DNA of 9,189 nt, from positions 1 through 9,189 of the forward strand of contig JAGVXZ010000050.1 in the NCBI GenBank assembly GCA_018303515.1. The letters run 5' to 3'. The position numbers and the translations under genes are program-made. Origin of the DNA: Candidatus Woesearchaeota archaeon (lineage in GTDB: Archaea > Nanobdellota > Nanobdellia > SCGC-AAA011-G17 > GW2011-AR18). Positions 1-2,993 of this stretch are shown here, piece after piece. Each line of letters starts with the position of its first letter. Position 1 is the first letter of the stretch. Under the pieces are notes generated by a model. It worked only from the letters and a program-made list of their open reading frames with translations. It made no database searches and had not been told where the DNA came from.

Positions 1-1
1 T

Positions 2-469
2 GGAAGATCAATTGATTACGTATATAAAGTTGTTAAATGTTATAGAGAAGCTGTTGATAGTTTTATTGAAGGTAGTTATTCTAAAGAAAAAATAGAAAAC
101 TGGAATAAAGAATTAGGATCTGTTTACAATAGAGGATTTTGGGAAGGTGGATATTATTTAGGAAAACAATTAGGTGAATGGAGTGGCGCTTATGGTTCCC
201 AATCACAATTTGAAAAAAAGTTCATAGGAACAGGGAGACATTATTTTTCTAATAAAAAAATTGGTGAGTTTAAATTAGAAGCTGGCGAATTAAAAAAAGG
301 TGATAAGATTATGATTACTGGTAATACTACTGGTTTCATTGAATGTAAAGTAGAAGAGTTATATGTTAACGGAAAACCTTCGGAGAAAGCAGTTAAAGGA
401 GATTTGATTACTATTCCAGTTGAAAGAATAAGGGAGAAAGATAAATTGTTTGTACTTGATAAAAGATGA
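2..469 (+). CDS. U32-family protein, C-terminal part (TrhP/RlhA-like RNA hydroxylase relative)
   Basis: Partial: the open frame enters from the left edge and ends at the TGA at 467-469, giving 155 visible residues. The visible part matches the C-terminal end of 'peptidase U32' proteins: an opening GRSIDYVYKVVKCYREAVDS helix, an NRGFWEGGYYLG segment typical of the family, then a small beta domain with KKGDKIMITGNTTG near the end. Family knowledge: despite the peptidase name, the E. coli members TrhP (YegQ) and RlhA (YdcP) are needed for 5-hydroxyuridine in tRNA and 5-hydroxycytidine in 23S rRNA, and both need Fe-S clusters and prephenate. The catalytic core and cluster cysteines lie outside the window, so the subgroup and the RNA target cannot be told. 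The stop overlaps the next start (ATGA, 466-469), so translation is probably coupled to chorismate mutase. Family membership is fairly sure; the RNA hydroxylation role is inferred. Confidence 0.85.
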   Translation, partial: GRSIDYVYKVVKCYREAVDSFIEGSYSKEKIENWNKELGSVYNRGFWEGGYYLGKQLGEWSGAYGSQSQFEKKFIGTGRHYFSNKKIGEFKLEAGELKKGDKIMITGNTTGFIECKVEELYVNGKPSEKAVKGDLITIPVERIREKDKLFVLDKR

Positions 470-711
470 TAAAAAAATTAAGATCAGATATTGATAAAAT
501 AGATGATAAGATCATTGAACTTTTAAAAAAAAGATTAGAGATAGTTGATAAAATTTTTTTACAAAAGGATAAAATGAACTTAAATAGATTTGATAAAAAA
601 AGAGAAGATGAAATTATTAAAAGATTAGAAGAGAAAAATCTTATTTCAAAAAAAATAGTAAAAAAATATTATAAGGTGGTGTTTGAAAATAGTAAAAATC
701 GCCCATTATAG
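466..711 (+). CDS. aroQ: Chorismate mutase, AroQ type, monofunctional
   Basis: An 81-residue, all-helical protein that converts chorismate to prephenate. The opening KLRSDIDKIDDKIIELLKKR is the typical AroQ first helix. Aligned by eye to the E. coli P-protein mutase domain, the active-site residues are kept: R6 (Arg11), R23 (Arg28), K34 (Lys39), D43 (Asp48), R46 (Arg51) and E47 (Glu52). The residue at the Gln88 position appears to be P80, because the chain stops early (ENSKNRPL). Length is about that of stand-alone AroQ proteins but short at the C-terminus. ATG 466 overlaps the TGA of the U32 gene, and the 3' end overlaps the ferredoxin gene by 29 bp. No other aromatic-pathway gene is in view, so the context points to supplying prephenate to the U32 protein rather than to phenylalanine or tyrosine synthesis (inference). 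Confidence 0.85.
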   Translation: MIKKLRSDIDKIDDKIIELLKKRLEIVDKIFLQKDKMNLNRFDKKREDEIIKRLEEKNLISKKIVKKYYKVVFENSKNRPL

Positions 712-913
712 AGAAAAATGTATTGGATGTAATTCCTGTGTCGAACAAGCTCCAGATAATTGGATAATTTCTAAATCAGATGGAAAATCTGTTCTTTTAG
801 GAAGTAAATTAAAGAAAGATATTTTTGTTAAAGAAATAACTTTAGATCAGTTAGATTCCAACATTAAAGCTGCAAGAGATTGTCCTGTAAGAATAATTAA
901 AATTTTAAAATAA
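683..913 (+). CDS. Single [4Fe-4S] ferredoxin
   Basis: A 76-residue small electron carrier. Cysteines at 13, 16 and 19 (CIGCNSC) and a distant C67-P68 form the ligand set of a single [4Fe-4S] ferredoxin (CxxCxxC...CP). The segment between them is acidic and lysine-rich and has no second cluster motif. The start is TTG at 683: no ATG or GTG in this frame precedes the first cysteine, and a purine-rich AAGGTGGT (673-680) sits just upstream as ribosome binding site. The start lies 29 bp inside the chorismate mutase gene, so the two are surely co-transcribed and probably translationally coupled. In this operon it could deliver electrons to, or help maintain the cluster of, the U32 protein (inference). 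It could also be a general ferredoxin. Confidence 0.88.
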   Translation: MKIVKIAHYREKCIGCNSCVEQAPDNWIISKSDGKSVLLGSKLKKDIFVKEITLDQLDSNIKAARDCPVRIIKILK

Positions 914-920
914 AAAAGAA

Positions 921-937
921 AGCGAAATTACTTCGCT
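921..937 (-). terminator. Hairpin between convergent ferredoxin and eL15 genes
   Basis: AGCGAA (921-926) and TTCGCT (932-937) form a perfect 6-bp stem around a 5-nt loop. The loop contains the eL15 stop codon (928-930). Reading on the minus strand, the stem is followed by a T-rich run (TTCTTTTTTA, 911-920), as in an intrinsic-type terminator. It sits in the 14-bp gap between two gene ends that face each other. Archaea mostly terminate on T-tracts alone, so the stem may be incidental. Confidence 0.4.
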
Positions 938-1503
938 CTACCTCTATTTTTTGCAGCATTTAAAGAGGGTCTTATTTTTTCTGCACCTTTACCTTTATTC
1001 ATAAGGCCTCTTGATTTTCTACCTGCAGAAGTCTTTCCTTTTAATACCCTATTATGAGCTTTATTTCTTGCAACCCATTGAAGAACTTTATCTTTCTCAA
1101 TTACCGGATGGCATGGATCAACTAAAATAACTTCAAACCAGTAATGTTTTCCATCTTTTCCAGCTTTATATGAATTTAAAACTTCTAAATTTAAGAATTT
1201 TTTTTGTGCTCTTTCTTCTGATAACCATTGATAGCTTTTTCCTAAATTCAATTTTTGATAGTTATGTTTTGATCTTCTACCTTTCTTAATTTGTGGCCTT
1301 TGTTTACCACCGCGACCAACTCTTACTCTTACTAAAACCAAACCTTGTTTAGCTTTATAACCTAATGCTCTTGCTCTAATAAGATTTGTAGGAAATTCTA
1401 TTCTTGTAACAGCATTTTCTTTTCTCCATTGAATCAACCTTTGTTGTTGAATCTTTTTATCTACGTTCTTGAACGCTTGTGCGATATATTTATACATTCC
1501 CAT
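928..1503 (-). CDS. rpl15e: Large-subunit ribosomal protein eL15 (L15e)
   Basis: A 191-residue basic protein of the 50S subunit that binds 23S rRNA; the family exists only in archaea and eukaryotes. Diagnostic segments: the N-terminal MGMYKYI, the RARALGYKAKQG block (about residues 43-54), VRVRVGRGGKQRP (about 58-70), the EVLNSYKAG stretch, WFEVILVDPCHP in the second half, and KGKTSAGRKSRGL near the end. Length is normal. Start ATG at 1501-1503 is supported by a ribosome binding site GAGGAG (1513-1518 on the plus strand as CTCCTC), 9 nt upstream. It ends convergently 14 bp from the ferredoxin gene. Its upstream side is filled by mobile-element debris, so it is probably transcribed alone from a promoter within 1520-1650. 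Confidence 0.97.
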   Translation of the reverse strand: MGMYKYIAQAFKNVDKKIQQQRLIQWRKENAVTRIEFPTNLIRARALGYKAKQGLVLVRVRVGRGGKQRPQIKKGRRSKHNYQKLNLGKSYQWLSEERAQKKFLNLEVLNSYKAGKDGKHYWFEVILVDPCHPVIEKDKVLQWVARNKAHNRVLKGKTSAGRKSRGLMNKGKGAEKIRPSLNAAKNRGRAK

Positions 1504-1512
1504 TTTAAATTA

Positions 1513-1518
1513 CTCCTC
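1513..1518 (-). promoter_or_regulatory. Ribosome binding site of eL15 gene
   Basis: GAGGAG on the minus strand, 9 nt before the ATG. It is a clear Shine-Dalgarno sequence in a window where many other starts look leaderless, so this mRNA must carry a 5' leader. A possible TATA element (CTATTAAAAA, about 1577-1586 on the minus strand) lies further upstream but is weak. Confidence 0.65.
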
Positions 1519-1650
1519 ATCAAGATTCAGGTCGCAAAGTCCCACATTTCTCGACAGATTTCGGAAGAATATTAGGTTTTTAATAGTTTCGGCTAAAGTG
1601 TTAACGTATTGTAGGTGGATTATTTCTATTTGAAAAATAAATTCTAAAGT

Positions 1651-1743
1651 TTAGAGCAGATCCGCAAGTTTTTTGATGTCTTTATTCGCCACGTGAGTGT
1701 AAATTTGTGTTGTCTTCAAATCTTTGTGCCCCAATCTATACTC
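1651..1743 (-). pseudogene. C-terminal remnant of a tyrosine recombinase (integrase/Xer-like)
   Basis: Reading the minus strand from 1743 to the TAA at 1651-1653 gives 30 residues that end with the hallmark of the tyrosine recombinase family. They are YRLGHKDLKTTQIYTHV, containing the LGH box (box III) and the catalytic tyrosine of IYTHV, followed by ANKDIKKLADLL and stop. Nothing recognisable of the remaining 250 or so residues is present. Just upstream the frame meets a stop near 1756, where an inverted repeat and the cassette-like element begin. It is therefore a broken gene whose N-terminal side was lost at the edge of that element. The N-terminus would have faced the DUF5680 gene, which is the orientation of an integron integrase. 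The tail is closer to Xer-like integrases of small-genome lineages than to IntI by eye (inference). Confidence 0.8.
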
Positions 1744-1785
1744 TAAAACGAATATTTATCTCGTTTAATAGTTGTTATACGCAAT

Positions 1786-1798
1786 CGTAAGAGATGCC
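1786..1798 (+). repeat. Left arm of 13-bp inverted repeat flanking DUF5680 gene
   Basis: CGTAAGAGATGCC, the exact reverse complement of 2329-2341. It lies 45 bp before the start codon; its partner lies 3 bp after the stop codon. A perfect 13-bp match with this G+C content is unlikely by chance in AT-rich DNA. Confidence 0.8.
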
Positions 1799-1813
1799 TA
1801 CACGAAAGATAGC

Positions 1814-1821
1814 TTTATTAA
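1814..1821 (+). promoter_or_regulatory. TATA box of DUF5680 gene
   Basis: TTTATTAA is centred about 26 bp before ATG 1843, the distance expected for an archaeal TATA box driving a leaderless transcript. There is no Shine-Dalgarno sequence before the ATG. It lies inside the inverted repeats, so the cassette would carry its own promoter. Confidence 0.45.
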
Positions 1822-1842
1822 TTCACCAATTTTACTAAATTT

Positions 1843-2325
1843 ATGGAGAAAAAAACACTTTTAGATTTCATAGCAAAGGCACACAGGCATACTTATGCCG
1901 CACCAAAAGATGTCAGAAAACAACATAAGTGTGAGGTGCCCATTCAAGAAGGTCATAAAGATTACGAATTTGTAGAAGGCGATTTAAGGTATCACGATTC
2001 TTATGCAGGAAGCCAATGGGCACCAGGAAGAGAAGTTGTTTTCTTCCAAGAAAATCCTATTTGGTGCATGGCATATCAAGGACAACATAATTCAAAATTC
2101 GATGACGCTTTTTTCCAAGAACAAGCATTTCCATTTCTGAAAAAAGCTCTAATGAATTTTGATGATAGTGTGCCTTTTCGAGGACCTAAAGAATTCTCTG
2201 ATGGAGATTTTAGATACACCTTTGAAATGGAAGGCGATTATGATTATTTCAAAGGACAAGAGAGAATTCTTTACAGGGGCGAAAGTGTTTTTTTCCAAGA
2301 TGTTATGGGTTCATTAATAAAATAG
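1843..2325 (+). CDS. DUF5680 domain protein (function unknown)
   Basis: A 160-residue soluble protein that I match by recall to the DUF5680 family. The family pattern is seen in order: LLDFIAKAHRHTYAA at the N-terminus, DYEFVEGDLRYHDSYAGSQ (about residues 40-58), a REVVFFQENPIWCMAYQG block (about 63-80), an FLKKAL helix, PFRGPKEFSDGDFRYTFEMEGD (about 111-132), FKGQERI and a final GSLIK. The whole protein is this one domain, whereas some relatives carry it behind a helix-turn-helix. No signal peptide or membrane segment is present. The function is not known to me. The gene is richer in G+C and uses more C-ending codons than neighbouring genes, and inverted repeats bracket it, so recent horizontal arrival is likely. 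Start ATG is supported by a TATA box about 26 bp upstream. Confidence 0.75.
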   Translation: MEKKTLLDFIAKAHRHTYAAPKDVRKQHKCEVPIQEGHKDYEFVEGDLRYHDSYAGSQWAPGREVVFFQENPIWCMAYQGQHNSKFDDAFFQEQAFPFLKKALMNFDDSVPFRGPKEFSDGDFRYTFEMEGDYDYFKGQERILYRGESVFFQDVMGSLIK

Positions 2326-2443
2326 GACGGCATCTCTTACGACTTCTTCGGAGTTTTTTCAAAACTCCTCGACCACGCCTTGCGGGCTCTCACAAAATCA
2401 AAGATTTTGTTCGGGGCGTATAACAGCGGAAGCCGTCTCATAA
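2326..2443. repeat. Hairpin-rich block, attC-like right end of the cassette
   Basis: Several perfect or near-perfect stems are packed in 118 bp. GGACGGC (2325-2331) pairs with GCCGTCT (2432-2438), with one G-T pair, closing the whole block. GGAGTTTT (2350-2357) pairs with AAAACTCC (2361-2368) over a 3-nt loop. ACGCC (2375-2379) pairs with GGCGT (2415-2419). ACAAAATC (2392-2399) pairs with GATTTTGT (2403-2410) over loop AAA. It also holds the right arms of both cassette inverted repeats. Integron attC sites are known to act as folded single strands, which this block could form. It could also act as a terminator for the DUF5680 gene. Confidence 0.6.
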
Positions 2444-2707
2444 TTAATAAATACTAAATTTAAAAAATCCTCTTAAAGAAAAGCAATATTGAATATTTTT
2501 TGTATTATTCCTTTCATTATCTCTCTTCATCCCATATATCTTTTGTAAATTGTGTGCAATTGATACCAAATTCATCTCAATTTTCACCTTTTCTAGTCCA
2601 CGAAGCAGAAATTCTCTAAATCCTAGATTTTGTTTTATGTTTCCAAAGCTTGGCTCAACAGTAATCTTTCTCAAAGAATAAATTTTCTTTGCTTCCGGAG
2701 TGTTCAT
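2444..2707 (-). pseudogene. C-terminal remnant of an IS1182-type transposase
   Basis: 87 residues remain from ATG 2705-2707 to the TAA at 2444. The run KKIYSLRKITVEPSFGNIKQ, then NLGFREFLLRGLEKVKIEMN and LVSIAHNLQKIYG, is the C-terminal end of the DDE transposases of the IS1182 family (DDE_Tnp_1_6 type). It contains the final catalytic Glu region (TVEP.FG.IK) and the RGLEKV..E...IAHNL.K signature. Full-length members are several hundred residues, so roughly the last fifth is kept and the upstream catalytic Asp residues are gone. In frame, a TAA occurs just before the ATG (2723-2725). The last 25 or so residues (after YGMKR) do not look like the family. It is unlikely to be active. No terminal inverted repeat of the IS was recognised. 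It closes the mobile-DNA zone next to the tRNA gene. Confidence 0.8.
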
Positions 2708-2807
2708 TTTTTCTTTTTTGGTTTATCCCAGAACCTTTAAATTTATGGAAAATGTTTTGATTTGATTGAGATAAGTAAACTCTAGAATCATTTTATTAAA
2801 ATAAAAG
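2708..2807 (-). terminator. T-rich 3' flank of tRNA-Arg
   Basis: On the minus strand the tRNA is followed at once by GCTTTTATTTTAATAAAA (about 2790-2807). The T-runs are typical archaeal transcription stops. The rest of this 100-bp gap up to the transposase remnant is AT-rich and shows no gene. Confidence 0.5.
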
Positions 2808-2908
2808 CGGACCCGAAGGGATTTGAACCCTCGGCCCCTAGCTTAGAAGGCTTACACAGAAATTTTGAAAATTTCTTTAGTGCTCTATCCAAGCTGAGCT
2901 ACGGGTCC
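2808..2908 (-). tRNA. tRNA-Arg (anticodon UCU) with intron
   Basis: After removing a 26-nt intron the RNA is a 75-nt cloverleaf. Acceptor GGACCCG/CGGGTCC has discriminator G (2808). The D stem is GCTC/GAGC, the anticodon stem CTAGC/GCTAG with loop CTTCTAA, and the T stem GAGGG/CCCTT with loop TTCAAAT. The anticodon TCT lies at 2845-2847 and reads AGA and AGG codons, AGA being by far the most used arginine codon in neighbouring genes. The 3' CCA is not encoded (GC then T-run). The 5' strand of the anticodon stem is only complete if the intron is removed between positions 29 and 30. It is divergent from leuS and directly borders mobile-element remnants on its 3' side. Confidence 0.95.
2852..2877 (-). 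other. tRNA-Arg intron at non-canonical position 29/30
   Basis: A 26-nt insert splits the 5' strand of the anticodon stem: exon 1 ends GCACTA and exon 2 begins GCCTTCTAA. The transcript can form a relaxed bulge-helix-bulge: central helix GCAC/GTGT (one G-U), a 3-nt bulge UAA on the 5' side, then an intron hairpin AGAAAU/AUUUCU. A second bulge AAG follows GUGU. Cutting after the second base of each bulge rejoins exactly CTAGC, the partner of GCTAG. Canonical archaeal introns sit at 37/38, so this one needs a splicing endonuclease with broad specificity. Confidence 0.88.
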
Positions 2909-2936
2909 GTATGTTTAAATAAGCCATAAGATTTTT

Positions 2937-2944
2937 ATTTAAAG
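2937..2944 (-). promoter_or_regulatory. TATA box of tRNA-Arg
   Basis: TTTAAATA on the minus strand (within CTTTAAATA, 2937-2945) is centred about 32 bp before the first tRNA base at 2908. It lies in the 85-bp gap shared with the leuS promoter. Confidence 0.5.
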
Positions 2945-2959
2945 TTTCCTATAGAAGAT

Positions 2960-2967
2960 TTTATATA
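2960..2967 (+). promoter_or_regulatory. TATA box of leuS
   Basis: TTTATATA is centred about 30 bp before ATG 2994. No Shine-Dalgarno sequence precedes the ATG (context GGAATACAAGAATG), so the mRNA is probably leaderless or nearly so. Confidence 0.6.
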
Positions 2968-2993
2968 TCCTAATTTGGTTCTGGAATACAAGA

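Larger units (their letters stand above)
1504..1842. other. Gene-poor stretch between eL15 and DUF5680 genes
   Basis: From left to right it holds the eL15 leader with its ribosome binding site, an AT-rich stretch with no convincing gene (1520-1650), and the integrase tail (1651-1743). Then come a 6-bp hairpin AAACGA/TCGTTT (1746-1751 with 1761-1766), the left inverted repeats of the cassette-like element (1773-1798) and the TATA box of the DUF5680 gene. The minus frame stays open over about 1512-1650 but has no start and no recognisable product. Confidence 0.6.
1773..2425. mobile_element. Cassette-like element carrying DUF5680 gene, bounded by nested inverted repeats
   Basis: Two pairs of inverted repeats bracket a single gene. 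The outer pair is TGTTATACGC (1773-1782) against GCGTATAACA (2416-2425), perfect over 10 bp. The inner pair is CGTAAGAGATGCC (1786-1798) against GGCATCTCTTACG (2329-2341), perfect over 13 bp. On the right a 74-bp block of hairpins separates the two repeat halves; on the left only 3 bases do. The outer motifs resemble integron attC core sites (GTTRRRY and RYYYAAC) but each deviates from the consensus at one base. The gene inside is richer in G+C than its neighbours. An integron-type gene cassette, or a non-autonomous transposon with these terminal repeats, would both fit. No flanking target duplication was found. Confidence 0.5.

Noticed and set aside
2..469. U32 protein as a collagenase-type peptidase
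   Set aside because: Characterised members of this family act in RNA hydroxylation, and the chorismate mutase and ferredoxin context fits that role better; peptidase activity cannot be excluded from the visible part.
1512..1650. Minus-strand frame open for about 46 codons between the integrase tail and eL15
   Set aside because: No start codon with a ribosome binding site and no family resemblance; it follows a stop and looks like chance in AT-rich DNA.
1651..1743. SSV-type integration, with the integrase split by insertion into the tRNA gene
   Set aside because: The remnant is the extreme C-terminus, lies about 1 kb from the tRNA, and no copy of the tRNA 3' end is seen near it.
2326..2443. 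CRISPR-like repeat array
   Set aside because: The repeats are inverted stems of differing sequence; no regularly spaced direct repeats exist here or elsewhere in the window.
2444..2707. Intact small protein instead of transposase remnant
   Set aside because: The sequence matches only the C-terminal end of IS1182 transposases, with the catalytic N-terminal part missing.
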